A stretch of DNA of 54,887 nt from an uncultured Eubacteriales bacterium (GTDB taxonomy: Bacteria; Bacillota; Clostridia; Oscillospirales; QAKW01). Below are positions 9,178-18,333 of this stretch, piece by piece. The stretch's first letter is position 1. Each line of letters begins with the position of its first letter. The notes under the pieces are model-generated. The model was not told where the DNA came from. It saw nothing but the letters and a program-made list of their open reading frames with translations, and made no database searches. A program made the position numbers and the translations under genes. Location of the stretch: positions 1 through 54,887 of the forward strand of contig CABULU010000005.1 in assembly GCA_902492505.1 (NCBI GenBank), read 5' to 3'.

Positions 9178-9274
9178 TATAAATTACAAAATTGCCTTTA
9201 ATAATATTTTTGTTGATTTTATATAAATTTTATTTTATACTGTAATTATGAAAATACGCAATAAGGAGACTGAA

Positions 9275-10333
9275 ATGAAAAAAAAGGTTTTAATAATAGT
9301 ATTGTCAGCAATAATTGTTGTGGCGATCGGAGTTTTTGCCGGCATTAAAATTGCCGATTATTTACCGTATTATAATGATAAAACAGGAAAACATCAACAG
9401 GATTTGGAATATGTTCTGACGATTGAAAAGAGTGATTTTGAAAATGAAGTGGCAGTTCGCCTTGAAAATGAGGGGGTGATTGTCTCGGCGGTCAGGTTTT
9501 TAGGATATATTCATAAAAATTATCCGAATTTTGTGTGGTACAACGGCGTATATACTCTTAATGCTAAAATGTCTTATGAGGAATTATGTAAAAAATTGCA
9601 GTCGCCTGACTATAAGATTGACTATGTCAAGTTTACTGTTCCTGAAGGTAAAAATATAGTAGGTATATCAAAAATTGTTGAAGAATCAGGTCTATGCAGT
9701 GCAGAAGAATTTTTGAAGGCGGCTGACAGCTATGACTATGAATACAGCTTTATTGATGAGTTGAAAAAGCGCGACCAGTCAAAAATCGGATATAAGTTAG
9801 AGGGCTTTTTATTTCCCGCTACATACGAGTTCCGCAAGGATACGGTAACTCCGAGAAAAATAGTGGAGCAAATGCTGTCAGCGTTTCATGGATATGTCAC
9901 GGAGGATGTTATAACCAAAGCAGCGGATAAAGGACTCTCGGTGAATGAGCTGATTACCTTTGCATCACTGATTCAAGCAGAGGCATTTTCTAAAGAATCT
10001 ATGACAGGAGTATCGTCAGTTTTTTGGAACAGGCTGAATTCACAGTCACTCAAACGCCTGCAATCCGACCCTACTACTACATATGCAAAATCATTGAAGT
10101 CTTTGCCGGGCTATTCTCAGGCAATGTATGATTCATATGATACCTATACCTGCTCCGGTTTGCCTGTCGGTCCGACAAATTGTCCGGGAATGGATACAAT
10201 AAATGCAGTATTAAATCCCGACGACACAGATTATTATTATTTTGTAACTGATAAGGATGGTAATTTTTATTATAATGAAACCTATGATAAACATGTTGAA
10301 ACGTGTTACGCCATAGGCTTGTGGAAAAAATAA
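9275..10333 (+). CDS. mltG: Endolytic peptidoglycan transglycosylase MltG
   Basis: MltG cuts growing glycan strands near the membrane and sets their length. An N-terminal signal anchor (about residues 5-24) is followed by a LysM-like region and the YceG catalytic domain. Family motifs are EGFLFPATYEF at 176-186, the catalytic glutamate E236 in SLIQAEA, and LQSDPTTTYA. I start at 9275 because AAGGAGAC lies just before it; the in-frame ATG at 9248 would add nine residues without a good ribosome binding site. The resulting 352 residues match the family. It is flanked by an exporter and a tRNA, not by its frequent partner ruvX/yqgF. Confidence 0.93.
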   Translation: MKKKVLIIVLSAIIVVAIGVFAGIKIADYLPYYNDKTGKHQQDLEYVLTIEKSDFENEVAVRLENEGVIVSAVRFLGYIHKNYPNFVWYNGVYTLNAKMSYEELCKKLQSPDYKIDYVKFTVPEGKNIVGISKIVEESGLCSAEEFLKAADSYDYEYSFIDELKKRDQSKIGYKLEGFLFPATYEFRKDTVTPRKIVEQMLSAFHGYVTEDVITKAADKGLSVNELITFASLIQAEAFSKESMTGVSSVFWNRLNSQSLKRLQSDPTTTYAKSLKSLPGYSQAMYDSYDTYTCSGLPVGPTNCPGMDTINAVLNPDDTDYYYFVTDKDGNFYYNETYDKHVETCYAIGLWKK

Positions 10334-10351
10334 ATATGGAATGGATTCTAT

Positions 10352-10386
10352 AAAAAAACGCCGCAAGCAATATCAGCTTGCGGCAA
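10352..10386 (-). terminator. Terminator of tRNA-Ser transcript
   Basis: Read leftward, CCGCAAGC and GCTTGCGG form an 8-bp stem with a 7-base loop, followed by a run of seven T residues, three bases beyond the tRNA 3' end. Confidence 0.88.
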
Positions 10387-10388
10387 GT

Positions 10389-10479
10389 TGGCGGAGAAAG
10401 AGGGATTTGAACCCTCGCGACGGTTACCCGCCCTACGCCCTTAGCAGGGGCGCCTCTTCGGCCTCTTGAGTATTTCTCC
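10389..10479 (-). tRNA. tRNA-Ser, anticodon GCU
   Basis: The minus strand folds as a 91-base tRNA. The acceptor stem is GGAGAAA with TTTCTCC, followed by discriminator G and an encoded CCA. The anticodon loop CTGCTAA carries GCT, reading AGC/AGU serine codons. The long variable arm (about 20 bases) expected of tRNA-Ser is present, and the T loop is GGTTCAAATCC. It has its own promoter at 10561-10590 and a terminator at 10352-10386. It sits at the left edge of the polysaccharide cluster. Confidence 0.96.
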
Positions 10480-10560
10480 AGATTACGAAAATATTGTTGA
10501 ATTTTCAGTCATTGCATACAAAACGGCATCAGTAAACTAAAAGTACCGTATACTCTTAAT

Positions 10561-10590
10561 ATTATAATACACGTTAACCTGTTTTGTCAA
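10561..10590 (-). promoter_or_regulatory. Promoter for tRNA-Ser
   Basis: On the minus strand a consensus TTGACA is followed after 18 bases by TATAAT. The -10 box lies about 80 bases before the mature tRNA, leaving room for a processed 5' leader. Confidence 0.75.
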
Positions 10591-10595
10591 TATCT

Positions 10596-11351
10596 TTAAA
10601 AGCTTTTATCATATTTTGTTTTAAGGAATTTAGCCTTTAAAAATGCGGCTGCTTTTTTGAATTTATTGACCTTTTCCATATATACAAAAGGATATTCGGT
10701 ATAATTTATATGGTTGGTATTTATCCATACATCAAGCATCAGCTCTGATACTCTGCCGAAGAATCTTGCGTGGAACGCGTCCATACCATCAGTCGGTACG
10801 CGCTTTTCCAATTCAAATAGTATTGAAAAAAGCCAGTCGCAGTAATCGTTAAACTGCTTTCTCTGCATTATCATCATATTGAACATGTGTGCGCTTGTTC
10901 GTTTATGCAGTTTTTCAAACTCAGGGTAATACTTGGGGTATAATTCCTTAATGATTATACCGGTGGTATCTAAGGGCTCCTGCTCAAGCGTATGAGAATA
11001 GTGTGAGTACAGGCTTTCAATATAATAATTACGTTTTTTGGGAAGTATAGCGACATATTGCTGCAAAAGTTTCTGAGCAGTCTTTTTGTCGAGTAACAAA
11101 TTACGGTTTTTTCCGAAATGTCTTCTGTAATGAACAAGACCTACTGCATCTGCATCTAAGTTTTTCCATGCCCAATAAAGACCGGTCAGCTCGCAAAAGT
11201 AAGGATTTTTGTCGGAGATATTGTCGCCGTCATTGTCGCGGACGTAACCTATCGACTCATGCAGTGAGCTTCCTACCTGCAGAGGCAGATACAGTTCATC
11301 TTTTGGCATTTGATATTTTTTATGTGCTGCTACAATAACCTTTATTTTCAA
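10596..11351 (-). CDS. DUF4422 polysaccharide biosynthesis protein
   Basis: A 251-residue cytoplasmic protein of the DUF4422 family, found in capsule and exopolysaccharide clusters and regarded as a glycosyltransferase. Visible hallmarks are the N-terminal VIVAAHKKY, then ELTGLYWAWKN and VGLVHYRRHF, then an MMIMQRKQF segment and a DAFHARFFGRVSELM segment near residue 195. Length is typical. It is the last gene of a leftward operon with the priming transferase and LCP protein, suggesting it adds an early sugar of the repeat unit. Donor and acceptor are not readable. Confidence 0.85.
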   Translation of the reverse strand: MKIKVIVAAHKKYQMPKDELYLPLQVGSSLHESIGYVRDNDGDNISDKNPYFCELTGLYWAWKNLDADAVGLVHYRRHFGKNRNLLLDKKTAQKLLQQYVAILPKKRNYYIESLYSHYSHTLEQEPLDTTGIIIKELYPKYYPEFEKLHKRTSAHMFNMMIMQRKQFNDYCDWLFSILFELEKRVPTDGMDAFHARFFGRVSELMLDVWINTNHINYTEYPFVYMEKVNKFKKAAAFLKAKFLKTKYDKSF

Positions 11352-11376
11352 AATACTTACTCCTGTGTTGTCATTT

Positions 11377-12831
11377 CTACATGGAGCCTTCCTTTTTAAA
11401 TACGACTCCTATAGTTTTACATAATATTTTCAGGTCTAAGCCCAAATTCCACTCACTAATATATTTAGTGTCAAGCTTTACAACTTCTTCAAAATCGGTA
11501 ATATTGCTGCGTCCGCTTACCTGCCACATGCCTGTGATACCGGGCTTTATTGCAAGGCGGGCACGGTGATGAAGCTCGTATTTCTCCCATTCGTCCAGTG
11601 TCGGCGGACGTGTGCCGACAAGACTCATATCGCCTTTAAGTACATTTAAAAATTGCGGAAACTCATCCAGGCTCAACGCACGTATTTTAGAACCTATGCC
11701 AAATTTCAACGTCCCGTCAGGCATAACCTTGTTTCCTATAATTCTCGGGTCAAAATCAAGCTTAAACATCATGCCGTCCTTGACACGGTTGTTTTCCATC
11801 AGCTCTTTTTTACGCTCTTCAGCATCCATGTACATGGTACGAAATTTATATATTTTAAATTTTTTGCCGTTTTTTCCCACACGGTATTGAGAAAAAATAA
11901 CCGGTCCGGGGGAGGAGAAGTAAATAACCGGCGCCAAAAATAAAAAAAGGATCCCGGTTGCAATACATCCGAGCAAACCGCCGACAATGTCCAACGCACG
12001 TTTTGCAAATGTCTGAAGAGTTGTCGCGTAATTTATGCTTGTTGTAAGAACTGTATAATCTCCTATTTTCTCAACGAGCTGTTTTTTGCCGAGGATATCA
12101 GCATTTATATTTAGTTTTTCGTGTACTGTAATACCCATTACAGTACACTGGTCGATAAGATCTTGCGGATAGGGAAAATTTCTTGAAAAAGCCGCAAAAA
12201 TTTCGTCTATCCATTCATGACAGACATAATTTATTACGTCATTTTTGTCGGCGACAACAGGGATTTTTTCAAAGCTGGCTCCAACCATATTGCAGTCGAT
12301 AACAGCGATGCCGGAAATGTTAAGCTGTTCATAATTGTTGAGCAGCAGCTGCCGTGTAACCTCTTCGGCAATATCGCTTGTTGTGATTATAAGCATTGAC
12401 CGCTTGCGGTGTTCTGCACGGCGGCTGTGAAAAATCGTGTGCTTGCGCCAAATACGCACAAGATATGAAGTCAAAAGGTATATAATTCCCGTAAGAAACA
12501 TGGTTACACGGGAATAATTAAAGCTTTCCTGTATTGAAAACAAGTATAAAACGGAAAGCAGAAAAACAATCATAGTATGTTTGAGGGTTGCGGCGAATTC
12601 TTTATAATAACCGCGTTTCAAAACACCTTTCAGCGTCTCAAAAAAGAAAAGCACGGTAATATCTGCAAAGGTAATAAAGATTGCCATGTTTCTGTATAGC
12701 TGGTCGCCATAAGGATTAGCTATACCGTGCCGAAGAATATATGCAAGCGTAAAAGATAAATGCAGGCAAAGCAGGTCAAGCACTATAAAGTCAAAGTGCT
12801 TTGCCCACCCGCTGGACTTCTTTTTATACAT
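11377..12831 (-). CDS. Undecaprenyl-phosphate sugar-phosphate transferase
   Basis: This 484-residue membrane protein transfers a sugar-1-phosphate to undecaprenyl phosphate, starting the repeat unit. The N-terminal half has four or five helices (about residues 15-125) and a CoA-binding-like soluble domain. After a further membrane segment near 285-305, the C-terminal bacterial sugar transferase domain shows FKIYKFRTM, SLDEFPQFLNVLKGDMSLVG, TRPP and KPGITGMWQVSGR. This is the polyisoprenyl-phosphate hexose-1-phosphate transferase (WbaP/CpsE) type; the sugar, often glucose or galactose, cannot be told. It lies between the DUF4422 and LCP genes in one leftward operon. Confidence 0.93.
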   Translation of the reverse strand: MYKKKSSGWAKHFDFIVLDLLCLHLSFTLAYILRHGIANPYGDQLYRNMAIFITFADITVLFFFETLKGVLKRGYYKEFAATLKHTMIVFLLSVLYLFSIQESFNYSRVTMFLTGIIYLLTSYLVRIWRKHTIFHSRRAEHRKRSMLIITTSDIAEEVTRQLLLNNYEQLNISGIAVIDCNMVGASFEKIPVVADKNDVINYVCHEWIDEIFAAFSRNFPYPQDLIDQCTVMGITVHEKLNINADILGKKQLVEKIGDYTVLTTSINYATTLQTFAKRALDIVGGLLGCIATGILFLFLAPVIYFSSPGPVIFSQYRVGKNGKKFKIYKFRTMYMDAEERKKELMENNRVKDGMMFKLDFDPRIIGNKVMPDGTLKFGIGSKIRALSLDEFPQFLNVLKGDMSLVGTRPPTLDEWEKYELHHRARLAIKPGITGMWQVSGRSNITDFEEVVKLDTKYISEWNLGLDLKILCKTIGVVFKKEGSM

Positions 12832-12862
12832 ACCAAAATCCCCTTTTGTATGTTAGGACTAT

Positions 12863-13921
12863 CTATGCCGATTGTTCAGCCTGTTCATTATCATTGTCGT
12901 TTTCAAGAATAAAATTCTCTATGATTTTAGAGGCTTTTTCAAGGTCATAAACATAGTACCATACGCCGTTCATCATTTGACCGCCCTTGTCCAGCTCGCT
13001 TGTAGGCATGCCGAGGGTTTCAAATTTAAGCGAACTCATGTTAGTTGCCGCCCATGTGGCGATTGATAAAATTTCGTTGTTGGTCATAGAGGTCGAGCAT
13101 TCTTTAAGAATAAGGCTGATGAGAGCGGGATATTTAAGCGGGTTTAAGTCTTTAACGTCGTCATACATGGCCATGAGCACTTCACGCTGACGCTCGCCGC
13201 GCATAACATCTCCGCCGACATGGCGGACACGGCAATAAGCCACAGCCTGTCCGCCCGACAGAAGCTGCATTCCCGGCTCTTTGATATATTCGCAGGTAAT
13301 ACCCATTTTATTCATATACGGAATATAATTTGTATTGAGATCACTCATTTCAGCGCTGTCAACGTCGATTTCCACGCCGCCGACATAGTCAATGATTTTT
13401 GCAAGCGCCCAGAAATTGGCGGTGACATAGTCTGTTATATTAAGATTGAAAGCACTGTTCAGAGAATTAAGCGCCAGTTCCGGACCGCCGAAAATATATG
13501 CATGAGTAATCTTATCTTTTCCGTGACCGAGGATATCTACATATGTGTCACGGGCGATTGACGTCATTTTTATTTTTTTGTGTTTTCGGTCAATAGTTAA
13601 AATCATTATCGCGTCAGAACGGCTCGGCTCGTCTACATAACGCGAATCTATTCCGTATAGTGCAATATTTACGACGTCCTGACCTTCGTATACGTCTTTT
13701 GCCGAATCGGAAATCTGAATTTTACTGGGGTCGAAAGGATTGCGCTCAATCTGTCCCAAAAAGCTGTGAAGAGTGATGTAGGCTGCAATCACAAGTATTA
13801 ACAGTGATGCGCCGAGAGATGTAAAAAAAACAGCGAGCGAGCGCTTTAGGGTTTTATTGCCTTTTTTATAAAACTTTTTGCTGTAAATATTAAAGTTTTT
13901 AATATTCTTTTTATTTGACAT
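12863..13921 (-). CDS. LytR-CpsA-Psr family glycopolymer ligase
   Basis: LCP proteins move undecaprenyl-linked glycopolymers (teichoic acid, capsule) onto peptidoglycan outside the cell. This 352-residue protein has a short basic cytoplasmic N-terminus, one membrane helix at about 30-50, and an extracellular LCP domain. Family signatures are SRSDAIMILTIDRK, SIARDTYVDI, the aspartate-rich VGGVEIDVD and the arginine-rich RVRHVGGDVMRGERQREVL. It is first in a leftward operon with the priming transferase, and its promoter (13970-13998) diverges from the glf arm. It probably attaches the polymer made by this cluster to the wall. Confidence 0.93.
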   Translation of the reverse strand: MSNKKNIKNFNIYSKKFYKKGNKTLKRSLAVFFTSLGASLLILVIAAYITLHSFLGQIERNPFDPSKIQISDSAKDVYEGQDVVNIALYGIDSRYVDEPSRSDAIMILTIDRKHKKIKMTSIARDTYVDILGHGKDKITHAYIFGGPELALNSLNSAFNLNITDYVTANFWALAKIIDYVGGVEIDVDSAEMSDLNTNYIPYMNKMGITCEYIKEPGMQLLSGGQAVAYCRVRHVGGDVMRGERQREVLMAMYDDVKDLNPLKYPALISLILKECSTSMTNNEILSIATWAATNMSSLKFETLGMPTSELDKGGQMMNGVWYYVYDLEKASKIIENFILENDNDNEQAEQSA

Positions 13922-13969
13922 ATTATCCTCAGAAAGAAATTCTTTCGTATTATTATATTAATATCATAC

Positions 13970-13998
13970 ATTATACATTAATCTCATCGTAAAGTCAA
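13970..13998 (-). promoter_or_regulatory. Promoter for LCP operon
   Basis: Minus-strand TTGACT, 17-base spacer, TATAAT, located 49 bases before the LCP start codon. Confidence 0.75.
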
Positions 13999-14174
13999 TA
14001 TTTCGTGAAACATGTGTAAGTTTAATAATACAAAGTTTACATTAGGTTTATATATAATAAGGAAGTGAATTTTATTGAATTTATGCGTAAACTATTTAAT
14101 GTGACAGTATTGTCATTTTCGTGCTTTTAAATAACAGATTTCGCAGTTTAATTGTCATGAAAAGAAAAATATTG

Positions 14175-14203
14175 TTGTTTTTTTTAACCAAACGTGGTAA
14201 AAT
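14175..14203 (+). promoter_or_regulatory. Promoter for glf polysaccharide operon
   Basis: TTGTTT, 17-base spacer, TAAAAT, about 50 bases before the glf start codon, which is preceded by GGAGGAAAAG. Confidence 0.5.
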
Positions 14204-14251
14204 AAAAAATGTATTATATCATGCGGTAGATGCCGTATATGGAGGAAAAGT

Positions 14252-15349
14252 ATGTATGATTGGCTGATAGTCGGCGCAGGACTTTACGGCGCGGCTTTTG
14301 CACAGCGTATGATGCAGGCGGGAAAAACCTGTCTTGTTATTGATAAACGCGATCATATTGCCGGTAATATTTATACCGAGCAAATAGAAGGAATTAACGT
14401 TCACCGTTACGGTGCGCATATTTTTCATACCTCAGATGAGGAGGTTTGGAATTATATTAATAGGTTTGCCAAATTTAATAATTATATTAATTGTCCGGTG
14501 GCAAATTATAAGGGCAGGCTTTTTAATATGCCTTTTAATATGAACACCTTCTATCAGATGTGGGGTGTTACTAATCCGAAGGAAGCGGAGGCGATGATTG
14601 AAAAGCAGCGCGCTGAGAGCGGAATAACGGTACCGAAAAATCTTGAGGAGCAGGCAATATCGCTTGTTGGCAAAGATATTTATGAAACATTGGTAAAGAG
14701 CTATACGGAAAAGCAGTGGGGCAGACCCTGCACAGAGCTGCCGGGCTTTATTATAAAGAGACTGCCCGTGAGATTTCGTTTTGACAATAATTATTTTAAT
14801 GACCGTTATCAGGGAATACCGATAGGCGGTTATACAAAAATTGTGGAAAATATGCTGAGAGGTGCAGATGTGCGGCTCAACTGCGACTTCTTTGAACAAA
14901 AGGCGCAGCTGATGTCTGAAGCTGAGAATGTGCTTTATACAGGATGTATTGACCAATATTTTGATTTCTGCTACGGAGATTTGGAATATCGAAGCCTGCG
15001 CTTTGAAAACGAAATCCTTGATGAAGAAAATTATCAGGGAGTTGCGGTTATGAATTATACAGACAGCGAGCCTGCATATACACGCATAATAGAGCATAAG
15101 CATTTTGAATACGGCACACAGCCGAAAACTGTCATAACAAAGGAGTATTCCGTGACATGGCAGCCCGGTATGGAGCCGTATTATCCTGTAAACAATGACG
15201 AAAATGCGGCGCTTTATTCTAAATATGCCGACCTTGCAAAAAAAGAGGACAAGGTTATTTTCGGCGGACGTTTGGGTGAGTATCGCTATTATGATATGGA
15301 TAAGGTTTTGCGCTCCGCGCTTGACCGTGCGTCTGAGGTTTTGAAGTAA
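14252..15349 (+). CDS. glf: UDP-galactopyranose mutase
   Basis: This flavoenzyme interconverts UDP-galactopyranose and UDP-galactofuranose. It has 365 residues, with an FAD-binding GAGLYG at 8-13, the family motifs RYGAHIFHT and CPVANYKGRLFNMPFN, and SYTEKQWGRP. GGAGGAAAAG precedes the start. The only known use of its product is to build galactofuranose into glycans, so the polymer of this cluster very likely contains that sugar. It begins an eight-gene rightward operon; the next gene, a family 2 glycosyltransferase, starts two bases after its stop. Confidence 0.96.
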   Translation: MYDWLIVGAGLYGAAFAQRMMQAGKTCLVIDKRDHIAGNIYTEQIEGINVHRYGAHIFHTSDEEVWNYINRFAKFNNYINCPVANYKGRLFNMPFNMNTFYQMWGVTNPKEAEAMIEKQRAESGITVPKNLEEQAISLVGKDIYETLVKSYTEKQWGRPCTELPGFIIKRLPVRFRFDNNYFNDRYQGIPIGGYTKIVENMLRGADVRLNCDFFEQKAQLMSEAENVLYTGCIDQYFDFCYGDLEYRSLRFENEILDEENYQGVAVMNYTDSEPAYTRIIEHKHFEYGTQPKTVITKEYSVTWQPGMEPYYPVNNDENAALYSKYADLAKKEDKVIFGGRLGEYRYYDMDKVLRSALDRASEVLK

Positions 15350-15351
15350 AA

Positions 15352-16263
15352 ATGGCTTATTTGAAAAAAATTGCCGCTGTTATTGTCACATTCAATCGCA
15401 AGGAATTGCTTTTTCAATGTATTGACTGTCTTGAAAAGCAGACGGTTGACGGAATGGATATTCTTGTGATTGACAATGCGTCGACTGACGGAACCGATGA
15501 GGACTTGGCTCCGTTTGTACAAAGCGGAAGAGTTAATTATTTTAATACAGGTGAAAATCTCGGAGGCGCAGGTGGGTTTTCGTTTGGTATCGAACGCGCG
15601 GCAGAGCTTGGATATGAATTTATTTGGCTCATGGATGATGATACGATGACGCATCCCGATACTCTTGAAAAGCTTCTTAAAGCAGACCGTGAGCTTTCGG
15701 GAAATTACGGCTTTTTATCAAGTACGGCGCTTTGGACGGACGGAAGCAAATGCCGCATGAACGTGCAAAAAAGAGACGTTTTTTCGCACCTGAGCGGTGA
15801 GGAAAAGCTTATTGAACAAATCGGTGTTGCAACCTTTGTCAGTCTGTTTCTGCCCACGCAAATTGTGAAAGAGGTCGGACTTCCTGTCAGAGAGTTTTTC
15901 ATTTGGACGGATGATGTTGAATATACCGACAGAATATCTTCAAAGTTTCCGTGCTATCTTGTCAGAGACAGTGTTGTTACGCACGCGATGAAAACTAATA
16001 TAGGTGTTGATCTTGCGTCTGAAAATTCAGGCAGGCTGGAAAGATACAGATATTGTTATCGTAATGAAATGTATGTATATCGCCGTCATGGATTGAAAGG
16101 CGCCTTATATCTTATTGCAAAGGATGGCTATCATGCCCTGAGAATAATTCTGAAATCAAAGGGCTCCAAGGGAAAGAAACTGAAGGTGCTGTTTGGCGGT
16201 GTAAAAGACGGTTTTTCTTTCAGACCTAAGATTAGATATTTGAAGGAGAGTAATAATGGATAA
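15352..16263 (+). CDS. Family 2 glycosyltransferase, possible galactofuranosyltransferase
   Basis: A 303-residue GT-A-fold protein. VIVTFNRKELL opens the nucleotide-sugar domain, the nucleotide-proximal DNASTDGT motif follows, and the metal-binding triplet is in WLMDDDTMTHPD near residue 103. The pattern NLGGAGGFSFG and a DDVEY motif near residue 188 resemble rhamnosyl/galactofuranosyl transferases of the GlfT type. Its place directly after glf makes galactofuranose the most likely donor sugar; this is inference from position. It overlaps the next gene by eight bases. Confidence 0.85.
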   Translation: MAYLKKIAAVIVTFNRKELLFQCIDCLEKQTVDGMDILVIDNASTDGTDEDLAPFVQSGRVNYFNTGENLGGAGGFSFGIERAAELGYEFIWLMDDDTMTHPDTLEKLLKADRELSGNYGFLSSTALWTDGSKCRMNVQKRDVFSHLSGEEKLIEQIGVATFVSLFLPTQIVKEVGLPVREFFIWTDDVEYTDRISSKFPCYLVRDSVVTHAMKTNIGVDLASENSGRLERYRYCYRNEMYVYRRHGLKGALYLIAKDGYHALRIILKSKGSKGKKLKVLFGGVKDGFSFRPKIRYLKESNNG

Positions 16264-17239
16264 TAAGCTGCCGCTTATCAGCGTGATATTGCCTATATAT
16301 AATGTTGAAAAGGTTTTGCGGCGTAGTGTTGACAGCGTGCTTGCGCAGACGTACGGTAATATTGAGGTTATTTTGGTTGATGACGGCTCACCGGATGGCT
16401 GCCCTGAAATCTGTGATGAATACGCAAAAAAAGATTTAAGAGTACGTGTGATTCATCAGCAAAACGGTGGTCTTTCCAGTGCTCGAAATCGCGGTATTGA
16501 TGAATCTATGGGAGAATTTATTGCGTTTGTAGATTCTGATGATTATGTTGCAAATGATTATATAGAATTTTTATATGATCTTTTGTCTAAAAATGATGCC
16601 GATGTTTCATCGTGCGGTGCGGCAGTCTTAAATTTCAACGGTAGGCTGAATGATCCTTACATCGATAAGACTGTACATTTAATGAGCAGCAGCGAGGCAT
16701 TGGAACGTATGTGCTACAATGACGGGTTCTATGTTACTGCTTGGGACAAACTATATAAACGTGAATTATTTGATGATATACGTTTTCCTGTTGGGAAATT
16801 GTATGAGGATACTGGTACAACGTATCGTATTATAGATAAGGCAGCTAAAATAGTCTCTTGTTGTGATGTTAAGTATTATTATGTATTGGCTGATCAGTCT
16901 ATAACTAATTCTGTTTTTACTGAAAAAAAACTCGATTATATTGAAATGGCAGATGAAATGGCGGATTTCATTAAGGCAAACTATCCTGAATTGAAGCCGG
17001 CAGCGGAACGAAAGCAGCTTCATGCTTGCCTTTCAACTTTAACTCAGCTTGTAAATTCAAATACCAGAAACTGTGAGATTGAGGAAATGTTGTTGAATCG
17101 AATTAATCGTTTGCGTAAGAGCGCAATTAAAAATCCTCGCACACCGAAGCGTGATAAGGCAGCGCTTGTAACACTCAGTCTGGGTTATAACACTTTTTCA
17201 TTAATTTGGAAATTATATCTTAAAGTTAAAAAGGGATAA
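16256..17239 (+). CDS. Family 2 glycosyltransferase
   Basis: A 327-residue protein with an N-terminal GT-A domain: ISVILPIYNVEK, VDDGSPDGCPEICDEYA and the DxD-containing FVDSDDYV near residue 94. A GGLSSARNRGI segment contacts the donor in relatives. The C-terminal third is basic and poorly conserved. Its sequence turns markedly A+T-rich from about 16,500, unlike glf. It lies in the middle of the polysaccharide operon and probably adds one sugar of the repeat; which one is unknown. GGAGAG lies before the start. Confidence 0.88.
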   Translation: MDNKLPLISVILPIYNVEKVLRRSVDSVLAQTYGNIEVILVDDGSPDGCPEICDEYAKKDLRVRVIHQQNGGLSSARNRGIDESMGEFIAFVDSDDYVANDYIEFLYDLLSKNDADVSSCGAAVLNFNGRLNDPYIDKTVHLMSSSEALERMCYNDGFYVTAWDKLYKRELFDDIRFPVGKLYEDTGTTYRIIDKAAKIVSCCDVKYYYVLADQSITNSVFTEKKLDYIEMADEMADFIKANYPELKPAAERKQLHACLSTLTQLVNSNTRNCEIEEMLLNRINRLRKSAIKNPRTPKRDKAALVTLSLGYNTFSLIWKLYLKVKKG

Positions 17240-17241
17240 AA

Positions 17242-18330
17242 ATGATAAAAAAGATGCTCGTCGGTTATATTCAAGACGGAAAACACAGCGGAATTGACAA
17301 ATATTTACTTGGATTTATAAAAATCGCTCATGAAAACGGTGTTGCGCTTGACTTACTGACAGATGAGGTGACGTCGGAAATGTCGGCATATCTCAGTAAG
17401 TTTGGTTATGGACTGGTTGCGGTACCGAGTCTCAAAAAACCGCTGGCACAGTATAAAGCTATTAAAAGAATTATACAGAAAGGCTGTTACGATGGTGTTT
17501 ACTTAAACATTTCAGAGTCATTTAACTGTATGGGACTTCTTGCCGCGAAAAACTGCGGCATTCCTGTGAGGATAGTACATTCTCACAGTTCCGGAGTTGA
17601 CAGGACAAATAAGTATGTTCGAATTGCACGTGAGACATTGCACAAGTTATTTCGTCATTGTGTGAGCTCACTTGCCACGCAAAGACTCGCCTGTTCGTCT
17701 GTTGCCGGAAAATGGATGTTTGACAAGAACTTTAATATAATATATAATGCTGTGGATAAATCTCGCTTTTTGTATGATGAGACTGTACGCAAAAATATGC
17801 GTAATGCTTTGGGACTTACTGATGAAAAGGTGTTTATTCATGTTGGTAATTTTTGTTATCAAAAAAATCTATTTTTTTTGATTGAAATAATGAAACGGAT
17901 ATTTGAACAAGATAAAAATGCAGTTTTGCTGTCAGTAGGAACCGGCCCTGATTTTGAAGCTGTTTGTGAGTATGCTAAAGAGTTAAAAGTAGACAAAAAT
18001 ATACGCTTTCTCGGTGTACGGGATGATATTCCTGCACTTCTGAGCGCGGCCGATGTATTTATACTTCCGTCAAGATTTGAGGGTTTGTCTATAGCCTGTA
18101 TAGAAGCTCAGTTTTCCGGTTTGCCTTGTGTTTTATCCAAAAATATCTCCTCAGAGGTTAAAATTTCTAAAGATGTTTACTTTTTATCTATAGACAGTAC
18201 GGATGGTTGGGCTGAAACTGCGCTTGCGTTATGTAAGGAAAGAAAAAGTGCATGTCTTAATGATGAAGTGGCAAAAAATTATGATATAATTAATCAGCAG
18301 TATCAAATTAAAAGTATTTTAGAGGTTTGA
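17242..18330 (+). CDS. Family 1 (GT-B) glycosyltransferase
   Basis: A 362-residue GT-B protein. The C-terminal donor domain has VGNFCYQKN and the EX7E-like signature LPSRFEGLSIACIEAQFSG near residues 274-292. The N-terminal acceptor domain opens with the HSGIDKYLLGF motif common to EpsF-type enzymes. It starts two bases after its upstream neighbour ends. Such enzymes usually retain donor stereochemistry; the sugar is not readable. Codon use is strongly A+T-biased, like the following gene. Confidence 0.88.
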   Translation: MIKKMLVGYIQDGKHSGIDKYLLGFIKIAHENGVALDLLTDEVTSEMSAYLSKFGYGLVAVPSLKKPLAQYKAIKRIIQKGCYDGVYLNISESFNCMGLLAAKNCGIPVRIVHSHSSGVDRTNKYVRIARETLHKLFRHCVSSLATQRLACSSVAGKWMFDKNFNIIYNAVDKSRFLYDETVRKNMRNALGLTDEKVFIHVGNFCYQKNLFFLIEIMKRIFEQDKNAVLLSVGTGPDFEAVCEYAKELKVDKNIRFLGVRDDIPALLSAADVFILPSRFEGLSIACIEAQFSGLPCVLSKNISSEVKISKDVYFLSIDSTDGWAETALALCKERKSACLNDEVAKNYDIINQQYQIKSILEV

Positions 18331-18333
18331 TTT

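Larger units (their letters stand above)
13922..14251. other. Divergent control region of polysaccharide cluster
   Basis: This 330-base A+T-rich stretch separates the leftward LCP operon from the rightward glf operon. It holds a near-consensus promoter on the minus strand (13970-13998) and a weaker one on the plus strand (14175-14203). I see no gene, riboswitch or strong hairpin in it. The roughly 180 bases between the promoters are free of coding potential and could hold regulator sites. Confidence 0.6.

Noticed and set aside
14030..14110. Small gene in the divergent polysaccharide control region (AAGGAAGTG then TTG)
   Set aside because: The frame from the TTG ends after ten codons and has no features of a leader peptide.
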